A stretch of 64,000 bases of DNA from Ignatzschineria ureiclastica (GTDB lineage Bacteria; Pseudomonadota; Gammaproteobacteria; Cardiobacteriales; Wohlfahrtiimonadaceae): contig NZ_QEWQ01000004.1 in NCBI RefSeq assembly GCF_003121845.1, forward strand, positions 412,944-476,943, written 5' to 3'. This document shows positions 27,279-36,800 of the stretch, piece after piece. How positions within the stretch are numbered: position 1 is the stretch's first letter; the number at the start of each line of letters is the position of its first letter. The notes under the pieces were generated by a model, which saw only the letters and a program-made list of their open reading frames with translations, did not search any database and was not told where the DNA came from. The translations under genes were made by a program, and so were the position numbers.

Positions 27279-30222
27279 GATTTTCTCCTTCTGATTGATT
27301 TAATAATTGCAGTTTGTCATAAGCAATCATGCCAATTGCTTGTTGACTACATATCGCATAATAAATAGCATGTTCATTTCTTTGCCCTACACCGCCGACT
27401 TTATCTAAATCATCAATGTGATAGCTTAAATAGAGTGGATAATCAGGATCTCGAGCATGCCCTTCTAACACTTGCTCTCTTAACTTAATTTTTTTCGCCG
27501 GAATTCCCTTCACTGGATGACTTGGATCGATAATGCCCTGTTTTTGAGCAATAAATGGCATCAGGTCACGCACTGCTGTCAAAGATTCTGTCAAATTATC
27601 GTATTCACTCCTATCATCAAGTGGTGGCTCATAAACATAAGCATTCATGAAGATAGGATGTCGATAGTCATCAAGATCTAATAGTGCTAATTGCACAAAT
27701 CGACTATCGCCCCGTAAAGAGTTTTTGCTAATTCTTGCTTTCTGATCCTTAGCCTTATTTTTAACCACTACACTTGGCTCAGCCACTTTCTTACCAATTA
27801 GCGTAATACTCTGTTTAATGGCTTTCTCTAAATCGCCTTGCGTCGCCCTAGCACCTAATTCAGAATGATAAAAATCTTTATAAATCTGATATAACTCCGT
27901 CAATGAAAAAGTACGATCTCCTATTTTTTCTTGCAAAAAATCATACCAATGCTTAGTTGTCTGCAAGCTATTTAATTGATTGAGAAAATAAGCTGATGTA
28001 CCAAGAGATTTACCATTTTTAACCGCTTCAGTAACGGCAATGGTTAAAATATTAGGGTCTTTATTCTGCCCAAAGCGATCTAACCGCCCTAAGCGTTGCA
28101 ACATATTTTCTGGTGATGTCATCTCTGTCAACATCGCATCTGCAGAGATATTCAAAGATGCCTGAACAATAGGACCACTTCTCAAAACAGCATATTTATG
28201 AGTTCCATCCTTTTTAAAGGAGTTATATACTTCATCAAATAAAATTCGCTTATCACTCTTTTTATATTTCGAGTGAAACAGGATGCTATTTTCTTGATCT
28301 TTTTGATAGATAAAACCTAGCTGAGCTGTTAATGCTGTATTACTAATGACAAAGGTATTATTTTCGTAAGATTGGAAAAATGGATTGTTATCCAAAGATT
28401 TTTCATCATACTCAACAAATTGCAATTGATATTGACTCGGATTAAAAGATGCCATCTCTACTACATCTTCAGGATGAATCCCTAAAATCTCTTTTAAGTA
28501 AAAATAGTGAGGCGTAGCCGATACTAACAACGCTTTTTTCTGATAATTTTCATGCATATTTTTGTTCGCAATTAATTCTGCAAACAAAATATTAAAAATA
28601 TCCATAGGGATATATTCATGAAACTCATCAAATACTACATGGGCTTGCATAAATGGAATTAAGCTATCAACGCGAGTATGGGTCACAATTGATCCTAAAA
28701 TTTGATCTATCGTTGTGACGATGACATCTCCTGAAAAATAAGCCTCTTCTGGTGTTTCATTGCCCCATTCCTTGGTATATTTAAATTCACCAGTAAAAAT
28801 TTCAACATCCGCATCGGGGAGATAAGTTTCAATTAATTCTTGAAAGATCCCTTGGCAAACCTGAACTCTTGGACATACCCAAATAATTTGAGAAGCATTT
28901 TGCAAACGCGCCCACTCTAAAGCGATTCTTGTTTTACCACATCCAGCAGGTCCTGCTAGCACAGGAATATCACGTTTCTGACTCAGCTCCTCTGCCATTT
29001 TATTTTGCACCTGCGTTCTTTCACTCATTGGAAACTTGGTAGATGCAGACTCTAGATGAGGGATTAATAAAGAAATCTCATCTTCTGTTACATTTTCAAT
29101 CAATACATCTAAACGACCTTCAGCAATTAGGGACAATAAATTTTCTGCTGTTTGTTGAGAAATCAATCGATCAGCACTAATCACACACGCTCGTAAAAGA
29201 TTATTATGAGCATTTTTTTGAATATTATTTCTCAATTGTTCAAAGTCATCCGTTAAAGAATAGCTCTTAAATTCTGCAAACGTTTTCCCTTTATAGTGAT
29301 ATTCAAATTGCTCAAAAAGATCCGCTAAGGCATCGACAGACCAATTTTGTCGAGTAATAAGGGATTCCTTACTTTGATATTGAGCCGCAATGCTCTGTAT
29401 CGCTTTGAGCAACGCTTTCGTACCATTCATTAACTTTTGAAAAGCACTACTATCTAAGTTTTTTCGTAGATATTCATAAGCTTTAAAAACCTCTTCAAAA
29501 TCATCGGTTTTTCTAAAAGGTTTTGCATGATGCCAATAGATCGCATGAATTAATGCTTCCTTTTGCCTTAAATTTAATCCCTGAAGCTCGGAATCAAAAA
29601 TCGCTAATAAAATTGCAGAAATTTCATTATGTCTAGGGTGTTTATCAAACGTAAATTTTACATCAATATGTTGACCATCATCTTCGGGATTTTTCTGTTT
29701 TCCTTTACGAACCCATTCCTGGAAATAAGGATCAAGTTTCCCTAAATCATGTAGGCAACCTGCTAAAAATGCTATTTGAGAAAGTTTTTGATACTCCTCA
29801 TTTTTCACAGTTCGTTTGAAAATCTCTTCCGCAAGCCAACCTACGGCAAATAGGTGTTCTGCTAAAGGTTGTAACTGAGTATTTGCATATAATTCGTTTT
29901 CTTTTGCTTTCATTGTTGTGACATCCATTATTAAATCTTTCATCGTCCAATTCACCGGTACATATCCCATCTCATTAAAGCGATGACGATTCCCTACAAT
30001 CCATAAGAGATCGCTTCTTGAACGAGAACGTATCCAATGGCAACTCACTGCGGTATTTTTTGAGGCGGTTCGGCGCAAGAGCTTTTTCACCATTAATAGG
30101 CCTTCTTCTGTAATAATCGTTTGCCAAGTATTATCACCAATGCGGTTTGCGTAGGCATCTAATACACGCCGAGTGCGACTTAATGCTTTCTTCTCACATT
30201 GGCTAATAAAAGTGACGATCAT
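27271..30222 (-). CDS. cas3: Cas2-3 fusion (nuclease-helicase with Cas2 domain)
   Basis: A 983-residue protein. Residues 1-90 are a Cas2 domain ([20 protein letters not shown]), used with Cas1 for spacer integration. An HD nuclease domain follows ([12 protein letters not shown] at 158-159), then an SF2 helicase with Walker A GPAGCGKT (424-431), DEFH box (532-535), SATP (568-571) and the [10 protein letters not shown] motif VI. It degrades target DNA after Cascade binding. I chose the ATG at 30222, 1 nt past the cas1 stop, because it begins the Cas2 fold and has GGAGG upstream; the longer frame to 30267 would overlap cas1. Confidence 0.96.
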   Translation of the reverse strand: MIVTFISQCEKKALSRTRRVLDAYANRIGDNTWQTIITEEGLLMVKKLLRRTASKNTAVSCHWIRSRSRSDLLWIVGNRHRFNEMGYVPVNWTMKDLIMDVTTMKAKENELYANTQLQPLAEHLFAVGWLAEEIFKRTVKNEEYQKLSQIAFLAGCLHDLGKLDPYFQEWVRKGKQKNPEDDGQHIDVKFTFDKHPRHNEISAILLAIFDSELQGLNLRQKEALIHAIYWHHAKPFRKTDDFEEVFKAYEYLRKNLDSSAFQKLMNGTKALLKAIQSIAAQYQSKESLITRQNWSVDALADLFEQFEYHYKGKTFAEFKSYSLTDDFEQLRNNIQKNAHNNLLRACVISADRLISQQTAENLLSLIAEGRLDVLIENVTEDEISLLIPHLESASTKFPMSERTQVQNKMAEELSQKRDIPVLAGPAGCGKTRIALEWARLQNASQIIWVCPRVQVCQGIFQELIETYLPDADVEIFTGEFKYTKEWGNETPEEAYFSGDVIVTTIDQILGSIVTHTRVDSLIPFMQAHVVFDEFHEYIPMDIFNILFAELIANKNMHENYQKKALLVSATPHYFYLKEILGIHPEDVVEMASFNPSQYQLQFVEYDEKSLDNNPFFQSYENNTFVISNTALTAQLGFIYQKDQENSILFHSKYKKSDKRILFDEVYNSFKKDGTHKYAVLRSGPIVQASLNISADAMLTEMTSPENMLQRLGRLDRFGQNKDPNILTIAVTEAVKNGKSLGTSAYFLNQLNSLQTTKHWYDFLQEKIGDRTFSLTELYQIYKDFYHSELGARATQGDLEKAIKQSITLIGKKVAEPSVVVKNKAKDQKARISKNSLRGDSRFVQLALLDLDDYRHPIFMNAYVYEPPLDDRSEYDNLTESLTAVRDLMPFIAQKQGIIDPSHPVKGIPAKKIKLREQVLEGHARDPDYPLYLSYHIDDLDKVGGVGQRNEHAIYYAICSQQAIGMIAYDKLQLLNQSEGENHE

Positions 30223-30223
30223 A

Positions 30224-31213
30224 TTAGAGATCCTCCGACTTGGAAGATTCTTCCTGGAGAGCTTCATTCCATGGATGAAGTGCCACTCGCTTCACTTCAT
30301 CAAACATAAAATCAAGGCATTTATGTTCTGTAAATTTTTGTAGAATTTGCTGACGAAATTCTTGTTCTGTCATATTCTCTTTGGCACAGATAAAAGCCCA
30401 AGGTAATACAACAGCATCTTTAATCAGATCAGCAACATCAAAAACTAATGCGCCACGTCTTGTCTTCCCATGCATTACGGCAAAACCATGAGGGATTCCT
30501 AAGACCCAAAGCGTACAAGCGGCTAAGCCATAAGCAAGATAATTACCATGATTGAGGAAATCATTAGCTAAGTCTCCTTGCTCGGCATTACGTACAAAGT
30601 TTTTAATCGCAACCTGTGTTGCCGCATACTTATAGAGTTGCTTTGTCATTTGTGCTTCAGCAAGAAGAAGATCACCAACTTTATGCAGATCATTAATTTT
30701 TCGAGAGAACACCTGAAAAGCAACTGATATTGTTTCATTATCAGCATCAAATCCCTCATTCTTAAGATCTCGATCTTTACGCCAGGCTCTCTGAATAAAT
30801 TCTATACGTGCTTGTTGAAATTCCTGTGCGGCTTTAAAGCGTTTACGCTCATCAAACCAAAACCCCATCCACCCTTGCATATATTCCGTAGGACGATATT
30901 CACTCTGCGGCATCATCCATTCAATCTCACTCCCCATAAAGAGCGGTGTTCCACCTCCACCACAAAAACCTACTAGAACTCCTGCAGATGCCAACATTCT
31001 CATTGCTGCTTGAGTAATAGAAGTTCCGGTACCGAGTAGTATCACAGTAGTATTAGCGATGGGAATATTGTAGTAATGATTCTCCTTTTTCGCCTCTGTA
31101 AGATAGAGGACACGCCCATCTTTTTGCATGACACGACAGTGTTCGAGATAGAAAATATTAGCGCGTTTTGAGTGAAGAATTGCTTTTAGATCAGATCCAT
31201 AAAGATAATCCAT
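30224..31213 (-). CDS. cas1: Cas1, type I-F integrase
   Basis: A 329-residue spacer integrase. Catalytic residues fit the I-F family: Glu186 in LLLAEAQMTKQL, His248 in FAVMHGKTRRGALVFD, and the Asp pair at 259 and 262 (FDVADLIKD). The N-terminal beta domain includes the GTGTSITQAAM loop and the Gly-rich FCGGGGTPLF. It is first in the operon; its TAA stop is separated from the cas2-3 ATG by 1 nt. The upstream 100 bp (31214-31313) are AT-rich and should contain the cas promoter, though no consensus is convincing. The ribosome site is weak. Confidence 0.97.
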   Translation of the reverse strand: MDYLYGSDLKAILHSKRANIFYLEHCRVMQKDGRVLYLTEAKKENHYYNIPIANTTVILLGTGTSITQAAMRMLASAGVLVGFCGGGGTPLFMGSEIEWMMPQSEYRPTEYMQGWMGFWFDERKRFKAAQEFQQARIEFIQRAWRKDRDLKNEGFDADNETISVAFQVFSRKINDLHKVGDLLLAEAQMTKQLYKYAATQVAIKNFVRNAEQGDLANDFLNHGNYLAYGLAACTLWVLGIPHGFAVMHGKTRRGALVFDVADLIKDAVVLPWAFICAKENMTEQEFRQQILQKFTEHKCLDFMFDEVKRVALHPWNEALQEESSKSEDL

Positions 31214-31313
31214 ATTAATAATCTCAAAAGTTAAATTTTAAATAAGATTATCATATTAGATTAATTATTCATATAACTACTTAATAAAAATAGATTTTAT
31301 TCTAACAACAAAA

Positions 31314-31343
31314 AACCTCAGCATCTTTCGATACTGAGGCCTT
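31314..31343 (-). terminator. Intrinsic terminator upstream of cas1
   Basis: The stem CCTCAGCATC / GATACTGAGG has a single G-U-type mismatch and T6 on the minus strand. It ends the DIP1984-family transcript and isolates the cas operon. Confidence 0.8.
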
Positions 31344-31522
31344 TCCCCGATCCCACCCTAGTAGAAAATCAGTGCTGTGGTAGTGAATAGTGTTATTTTA
31401 CAGTGAGCCTGTAAATGATTCTTAACGTAAATGATGATAAGGATTGCGTTGTTAGCGCTCATTGGTTAAGGGTTGGTTTTAGCACTCGCCTTTTCTACTT
31501 TGCCGTTAAACATTATAACCCA

Positions 31523-31990
31523 TTACTTTGCCTCTACAAGCGCTGTACGCCAATTAGTCGCTTGGATTTGGGTATCTAATTCTCGCCATTTTTTAGCAAG
31601 TGCATCATATTCTTTAGAAAGCTCGGCGACATCGACAATGCTTAAGAATTTAATCTCAGACATACTGTAACGATTAGCATTTTCGGATGCTCGATTGATC
31701 ATCTGATTTAATGTATCCCGCTTTTTCATCAGATTCTCCCGCTCGATCAGGGCATCCGCAAGGCTCATTGTTTCAGAAAAGGGGGTTTCATTATTAGTCT
31801 GATTGATTCTTCCCACTAAATGTCCTAATTGATCAATAGCAATAAAGAGCTCTTTACGCACCTCAATAGGATCTAAAGCGGGTGTATCACCTTCTTGAAC
31901 TTTGACATTCTCTAATAAACGTTCATTAAGTTGAGCAATTCTTTTTTGTAAATCTGCGCGTATGTTGAGCGCTTCTCCTAAGGTCATCAT
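31523..31990 (-). CDS. DIP1984 family protein
   Basis: A 155-residue, largely alpha-helical protein of the DIP1984 (septicolysin-like) family. The opening MMTLGEALNIRADLQKRIAQL and the repeated unit MSLADALIERENLMKKRDTLN are the family's two matching helical parts, and the ending ELDTQIQATNWRTALVE is typical. Function is not established; the septicolysin name is historical. It starts at ATG 31990 with GGAG upstream. It is a single-gene unit between a MITE copy and the terminator at 31314-31343. Confidence 0.8.
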   Translation of the reverse strand: MMTLGEALNIRADLQKRIAQLNERLLENVKVQEGDTPALDPIEVRKELFIAIDQLGHLVGRINQTNNETPFSETMSLADALIERENLMKKRDTLNQMINRASENANRYSMSEIKFLSIVDVAELSKEYDALAKKWRELDTQIQATNWRTALVEAK

Positions 31991-32017
31991 ATCTCCTTAC
32001 CTATGTGCTATCTACAT

Positions 32018-32148
32018 TATAGTAAATTTGGTTTAAGAAAAATGGTTTTAAACACCACTTACAAGATACCGGATAGAACGGCCTCCTTACTTATTACAAC
32101 CGATCTGCCGGCATTTAAACAAGCTTATTTTAAACCGATATTACTATA
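32018..32148 (+). mobile_element. MITE-like element, short form (copy 6)
   Basis: A 131-bp copy nearly identical to those at 1250 and 45938: TATAGTAAATTTGGTTTAAG at the left, AAACCGATATTACTATA at the right, internal GATACCGG/CCGGCAT. Confidence 0.88.
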
Positions 32149-32296
32149 CTTGTACTGTCTATGCGTCTATGTTACTTAAATTCTAAGATAAATCATCTAA
32201 GATGAAAGTCTATCTCTCTAATAGTTGACAATATCTCATAAACGCTACTTTATTGAGGGATATTGTACCATTTTTACGAGTATTATGAGGATCCCA

Positions 32297-32335
32297 AAAG
32301 AAAACCTTCACACTCTCAAGAGAATATGAAGGCTT
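32297..32335 (-). terminator. Intrinsic terminator after ridA
   Basis: On the minus strand CCTTCATATTCTC pairs with GAGAGTGTGAAGG through a TTGA loop, with two G-U pairs, followed by TTTTCTTTT. It lies about 50 bp past the ridA-like stop. Confidence 0.8.
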
Positions 32336-32387
32336 TAATTATTCATCAGTTTACAACTTATAAGGATATACCTTATAAAGATCAATC

Positions 32388-32873
32388 CTATGGACGAATG
32401 GCAGTGACTTCGATCTCAACGCGCCATGCTGGGTGCGCTAATTTAGCCACTTGGAATGCTGAACGAGCTGGTAACTTGTTCGTTTTTTCTGGGTTAAAGA
32501 ATTGTGAATAACCATTCATAAAACCTTTAAAATCCATTGTGCCATCAGTCTCTTCGCCACCTACTAAGAAGACTTGCATTTTAACAACATCTTCCATAGT
32601 CAAGCCAAGTTCTGCAAGATTCTCTTCTACTTGTTTTAAGATATTCACAGTTTGCGCTTCTGTATCACCGTATGCTTCGAGTGAATTAGCGGGTGCATCA
32701 GGATTGCTCACAGTAGGAACTTTACCGCTTAAAAATACGAGATTTTTGCCTGCAGGAATCTCTACTGATTGAGAAATAGGCATACCTTCTAACTTATGGT
32801 AAACCACTGCATCGTCAGCACTTGCAACACCTACCACGAATGGAAGGGCTAATAAAAGACTCTTTAAACGCAT
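32388..32873 (-). CDS. Exported RidA-family imine deaminase
   Basis: A 161-residue RidA/YjgF-type protein with an added Sec signal peptide (MRLKSLLLALPFVVGVASA), so it should act in the periplasm, unlike ordinary cytosolic RidA. The fold is clear from ISQSVEIPAGKNLVFLSGKVP, QTVNILKQVEENLAELGLTMEDVVKMQVFLV and the family Arg in LPARSAFQVAKLAHPAWRVEIEVTA. RidA proteins hydrolyse reactive imines or enamines made by amino acid oxidising enzymes. The L-amino acid deaminase gene lies 128 bp upstream in the same direction, which gives a direct source of periplasmic imines. Co-transcription is likely but not certain. Confidence 0.88.
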   Translation of the reverse strand: MRLKSLLLALPFVVGVASADDAVVYHKLEGMPISQSVEIPAGKNLVFLSGKVPTVSNPDAPANSLEAYGDTEAQTVNILKQVEENLAELGLTMEDVVKMQVFLVGGEETDGTMDFKGFMNGYSQFFNPEKTNKLPARSAFQVAKLAHPAWRVEIEVTAIRP

Positions 32874-33001
32874 AATATATACTCCTATTTAACAATTTTT
32901 GAAATCCATTACCGGATCTCACTATTTCGGCAGATAACCTACCTTGATCAAAGAAGATCTCCGTCTAAAATACTTAAGATCTTCCATCTGTTACTGTGAT
33001 A

Positions 33002-34420
33002 TTAACTAAAACGTGTTACATCAAATGGTGTTGGATTAATCACAGGTTTTCTGTCCATGACCAAGTCAGCCGTCAATTCACCTGCTGCAGGGCTCTCTGT
33101 CATACCCCAAACGGTTGCAGTATTAATCACTAAACCTGGATATTGTGGCACTTTAGAGATAATCGGCAATTCATCGTAAGTTGGTGCTACGATTGCACCC
33201 CAACGCTCAACCACTTCTGATGCTTCAAATTGTGGGAATTCACGTTTCATCCGATTAAATACCGCATCTAAATGCTCATTATTTTGAGTTGCCGTTACAA
33301 TACGGTTTTTCTCAAATGGCGTAACTTCATCTAAATTCCAAGAGGTTGGAATTTGGAATGAACTTAAGAAATCAGGGCCAATTTTGAACTCAAGCGGTAA
33401 TTCACCACCCCCTAAAAGATGCATAAATTTAGGACCTAACAGAATGCTATCTTTCACGATTGAGCTTGTGAAGATACGCGGTGCAACAGCATAAGTGCCA
33501 TCAGCTTGTTCGCGGAAATGGATGCCATTTGGCAAATGAACATTACCTTTTGGTGCGCCAGGAACGCCTGAAACACGTTGTTGTGAAAGGTAAACATTGA
33601 GAGTTGGAAGATCAACGCCTAAGTTCCCCATAAAGAGACGTGACCAAATACCACCAGCTAGTACCACTGATGAGGTTTTGATATTGCCTCTTTCGGTAAC
33701 TACATCAGCAATTTTACCACCTTCAGTTTCAATGCCTCGTACTGCACAATTAGTGAAGATTTTTACACCGATTCTTTGAGCATAACGTGCTAATACAGGT
33801 GTCCCTGTTTCAGGGTCAACAGAACCTGCATCTTCTTCAAATCCGGCGATCTCCCAATTCGTTTGCGCATTTGGAAGACGAGCTGCTAGCTCTTCACCAT
33901 GAATAATACGCGTTTTAAGCGGTGTATCAAAACCTGGATCTTCGCTATTGAGTGCAATCCATTCTCTCACTGTTGCAAGTTCTTTATCTGTTGCAATGGC
34001 TTCCACTCGGCCTTGTGTACGATAGCTTGTATCATCATTGACACGCGCATTCATTTCACGCCACAATTTTTTACCATAATGATGTAGAGGGAAAATTTCA
34101 GGAGAGGTTTTATAGCTGATAATTTGGCTATAAGCACGACCTGATTGCTCACCACCGACTTCACCTTTCTCACAGATAGTAACGCTTAAACCACGCTCTC
34201 TAAGATTAATCGCTGTCATAATCCCTTGGATACCAGCACCGATAATCACAACGTCAGATTGCTTTGGTAAAGGACCTTCAGTCCCCACAACATGTTGCGC
34301 CCGAGATTTAGTTTGAATCAACGTTCCTTCTCTACGCATCATAGGGGTCACTACAGCTCCTGCACCTAATGCACCCACTGCACCAGCTCCGATAAGGAAT
34401 TTTCGTCGTGAAATTTTCAT
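33002..34420 (-). CDS. L-amino acid deaminase, Proteus type (LAAD)
   Basis: A 472-residue FAD enzyme that closely follows, along its whole length as I remember it, the membrane-bound L-amino acid deaminase of Proteus. It has a twin-arginine-like anchor MKISRRKFLIGAGAVGALGAG, then VVIIGAGIQGIMTAINL (FAD fold), GEQSGRAYSQII, TNCAVRGIET, LSQQRVSGVPGAPKGNVHLP and WGAIVAPTYDELPIIS. It converts L-amino acids such as phenylalanine to 2-keto acids and ammonia, feeding electrons to the respiratory chain on the periplasmic side. I chose ATG 34420 (AAGGTAG upstream), which begins exactly at the Tat motif. Phenylalanine deamination is a known phenotype of Proteeae and of Ignatzschineria/Wohlfahrtiimonas. 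Confidence 0.92.
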   Translation of the reverse strand: MKISRRKFLIGAGAVGALGAGAVVTPMMRREGTLIQTKSRAQHVVGTEGPLPKQSDVVIIGAGIQGIMTAINLRERGLSVTICEKGEVGGEQSGRAYSQIISYKTSPEIFPLHHYGKKLWREMNARVNDDTSYRTQGRVEAIATDKELATVREWIALNSEDPGFDTPLKTRIIHGEELAARLPNAQTNWEIAGFEEDAGSVDPETGTPVLARYAQRIGVKIFTNCAVRGIETEGGKIADVVTERGNIKTSSVVLAGGIWSRLFMGNLGVDLPTLNVYLSQQRVSGVPGAPKGNVHLPNGIHFREQADGTYAVAPRIFTSSIVKDSILLGPKFMHLLGGGELPLEFKIGPDFLSSFQIPTSWNLDEVTPFEKNRIVTATQNNEHLDAVFNRMKREFPQFEASEVVERWGAIVAPTYDELPIISKVPQYPGLVINTATVWGMTESPAAGELTADLVMDRKPVINPTPFDVTRFS

Positions 34421-34670
34421 CTTAACTACCTTTACCAATTGTTTATAAAAAATCAAATAAATTTACGAAGCGCGTATCATATCACGCCTCTTTTTTATTG
34501 ATCACGATCAATTTTTGATAAATTGAGCTAGGATCTATATCAAGATCCAAGATGAAAAATCGCTTTATAGAAGATATCTTTTTATTATTAAATAGTTATC
34601 TTTAACAAAGAATTATTATAGGTAAGTTAAAACCACCTTATTTATATTTTAAATTGCTTTTTTTTTGCAC

Positions 34671-34703
34671 AAAAAAACCGTTTCTTTCTCTCAAAAGAAA
34701 CGG
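34671..34703 (-). terminator. Intrinsic terminator after the first metQ-like gene
   Basis: The 10-bp stem CCGTTTCTTT / AAAGAAACGG with a 6-nt loop has T7 on the minus strand. It separates the MetQ-like gene from the LAAD unit. Confidence 0.9.
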
Positions 34704-34771
34704 CTATTAATCAATTTTGACTTATTTTTATCTATATAGAATTTAAAACATTCTATATTATCAAATCATTA

Positions 34772-35590
34772 CTAACCCTCAGGCCAGATAAACCAGCCTT
34801 TGCTTTCAGGATCATTCTCGATAAATTGACGCATTTCATCAGATTGAAATGCTTTTTTTACATCTTTGGCCCATGCTGTATTGGCATCTTTTGCTTTCAC
34901 TGTCACCAATAACTCAAGGCTTGGTAAAAAAGTCTCATGCGCTAATGCATGCTCTGAACCAATGCCAGCAAGAAGTGCAACACCGCCCGGCATTACACCA
35001 TAATCGATCTCATCTAATAGACGAGGAATAAGAGCTGAATCAACTTCTTTGAACTGCAGGTTTTTAGGATTTTCAATAATATCTTTCTGCGTTAAAGTCG
35101 CAATATCCGCATTGGGATCAACTTTAATCCAGCCGATTTTATCTAAAAGTGCATAGGAACGCGCCATATTAGAAGGATCGTTTGGAATTAAAACTGATTC
35201 ACCAGACTGAATATTATCTAAAGAATCTTGTTTAATCGAGTAGATAAATGCAGGAATTGAAGGCGTATGAACAATCGACACTAAATCTTGCCCTGTTTCC
35301 CGATTATAGACATCTAAGTAGGCTTGATGCTGTGCGGTATGAAAATCAACTCCCCCCTCGACTAACGCAGTATTAGCATCGCGAAGCGTACTAAAATTGA
35401 GAAATTCAATCGTATAACCTTCCGCCTCTAATTGTGGCTTAACCACTTTTTCTACTAATACATTATGAGCACTAGGTGGCATACCTACACGTAATACCTT
35501 TTTATTAGCATCATCTTGTTCACTATTACCACAAGCGGCAACGACTAATCCTATTAGTGCAACGCCTAACCACTTCACATATCGCTTCAT
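34772..35590 (-). CDS. MetQ/NlpA-family substrate-binding lipoprotein (1)
   Basis: A 272-residue lipoprotein with lipobox LVVAAC (Cys20). It is a periplasmic binding protein of the methionine type: RVGMPPSAHNVLVEKVVKPQLEAEGY, ALVEGGVDFHTAQHQAYLD and IPNDPSNMARSYALL are NlpA-family landmarks. The FHTAQHQAYLD motif replaces the more usual FQHxPYLxxF, so its ligand may differ from methionine. No MetN or MetI gene is in the window, so it must work with an ABC transporter encoded elsewhere. It starts at ATG 35590 with GGAG upstream and ends at its own terminator. Confidence 0.85.
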   Translation of the reverse strand: MKRYVKWLGVALIGLVVAACGNSEQDDANKKVLRVGMPPSAHNVLVEKVVKPQLEAEGYTIEFLNFSTLRDANTALVEGGVDFHTAQHQAYLDVYNRETGQDLVSIVHTPSIPAFIYSIKQDSLDNIQSGESVLIPNDPSNMARSYALLDKIGWIKVDPNADIATLTQKDIIENPKNLQFKEVDSALIPRLLDEIDYGVMPGGVALLAGIGSEHALAHETFLPSLELLVTVKAKDANTAWAKDVKKAFQSDEMRQFIENDPESKGWFIWPEG

Positions 35591-35965
35591 CTACAATCTC
35601 CTTTTCAATTTGGCTACTTTCTCACTATATGATTTCATTATACAATTTCATGCAATCATTAAAGCATACTTAACATATAAGTTAAAGTATTTTAAAGTTT
35701 ATTCCTCTTATTAAATCATTGATTTTGGCAAAAGAGAATCCTTTATCGACAAATAACGTCATCATAGAAGCAATAACACTTAAATAGAATATCAATATTT
35801 TTAAATCTATTTAAAATAGAGGAATAAGAGAGCACTTATCTTGTTATCTCCTTTTGGTTATAACATTTTATTATCGCGTTTTGTTATTGCATTTTGTTAT
35901 TTCAAAGACTTTCCAAAGCCCCCCTTTTAACTGATTCATTGTCAACAACATAAAAGAGCGACATT
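35591..35965. other. Intergenic region between divergent metQ-like and DUF421 genes
   Basis: About 375 bp, very AT-rich. It probably holds both promoters. I see no riboswitch-like structure here, unlike the region ahead of the third MetQ-like gene. Confidence 0.5.
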
Positions 35966-36625
35966 ATGCCCTACTATCTATTAGCAATTATCAAATTTAT
36001 GATTGGCTTTACCATTATTTTGACCCATATGAATCTCACCGGTCGGACACAGCTATCGCAACTGACGCCGGTGGATTTTATTGGTAATTTTGTACTCGGT
36101 GGTATTATCGGCGGTGTCATCTATAGCGATGCTATTCCCTTAACACAATATATTGTCGTGCTACTCATTGGCGTCTCAATGATTAGCCTCATTCATTGGA
36201 TTAGCAAGCATATTCGTCTAGTACGGAATGTGACTATCGGTAATCCCATTACGATTATCAAAGATGGTCAATTTCAGATGGAAACACTGAAAGAGAAACA
36301 GAATAAAATAGATATTCTTAATATTCTCTCCCAAATGCATGCTCAAGGTATTCACTCTTTTCAAGAGGTCTATTTTGCGCAAATTGAACCCAATGGCCAA
36401 CTGACTATTATCTGTGATCGTGCGCAAATGCCCTCAATAGTGTTACTAAAAGAAGGGGAGATTTATAAAGATGAATTAGAAAAAATTGGCCGAGATGAAG
36501 CTTGGTTAAAAAGAGAGCTTGCCCAATTAAATCTCCATCAATTAGAGGATCTATTTTTAGTAGAATTTTGGGATGGAAAGATTCACGCAATCCTACAAGA
36601 TGGCTCAATGGTACCGGCACACTAA
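35966..36625 (+). CDS. DUF421 (YetF-like) membrane protein
   Basis: A 219-residue protein with three N-terminal membrane helices (about residues 5-80) and a cytoplasmic DUF421 domain. The FIGNFVLGGIIGGVIYSDAI segment and the IRLVRNVTIGNPITIIKDGQ junction are the family pattern, followed by LKEKQNKIDILNILSQMHAQGI and FAQIEPNGQLTII. Function is not firmly known; Bacillus relatives matter for spore or stress phenotypes. It starts at ATG 35966; RBS GAGCG is weak. It stands alone on the plus strand between minus-strand MetQ-like genes. Confidence 0.85.
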   Translation: MPYYLLAIIKFMIGFTIILTHMNLTGRTQLSQLTPVDFIGNFVLGGIIGGVIYSDAIPLTQYIVVLLIGVSMISLIHWISKHIRLVRNVTIGNPITIIKDGQFQMETLKEKQNKIDILNILSQMHAQGIHSFQEVYFAQIEPNGQLTIICDRAQMPSIVLLKEGEIYKDELEKIGRDEAWLKRELAQLNLHQLEDLFLVEFWDGKIHAILQDGSMVPAH

Positions 36626-36668
36626 AGCGATGAAATAGAGGTGAGAAAAAAATTGGAAGAAATAAAAA

Positions 36669-36722
36669 AGCCATTATTCCGATTGATTCTCTTCAAGAAC
36701 TCATCAGTATAATGGCTTAATC
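36669..36722. terminator. Long-loop hairpin between DUF421 and the second metQ-like gene
   Basis: AAGCCATTAT pairs with ATAATGGCTT across a loop of about 31 nt, between convergent genes. The minus strand has a T6 run next to the stem, which supports a terminator for the MetQ-like gene. Confidence 0.55.
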
Positions 36723-36800
36723 CTTATCTTATATCTTATTACTTCTATACGCTTATTTGTGTTTATTACACCTATATTACTTAATACGACTCATCGATTG

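Noticed and set aside
24500-31213. CRISPR-associated transposon (type I-F3, Tn7-like)
   Set aside because: I-F3 elements lack Cas1 and Cas2-3 and carry tnsABC and tniQ. Here Cas1 and Cas2-3 are intact and no transposase or TniQ gene is present.
36218-36674. Minus-strand ORFs inside the DUF421 gene
   Set aside because: They are shadows of a gene with clear membrane helices and DUF421 motifs.
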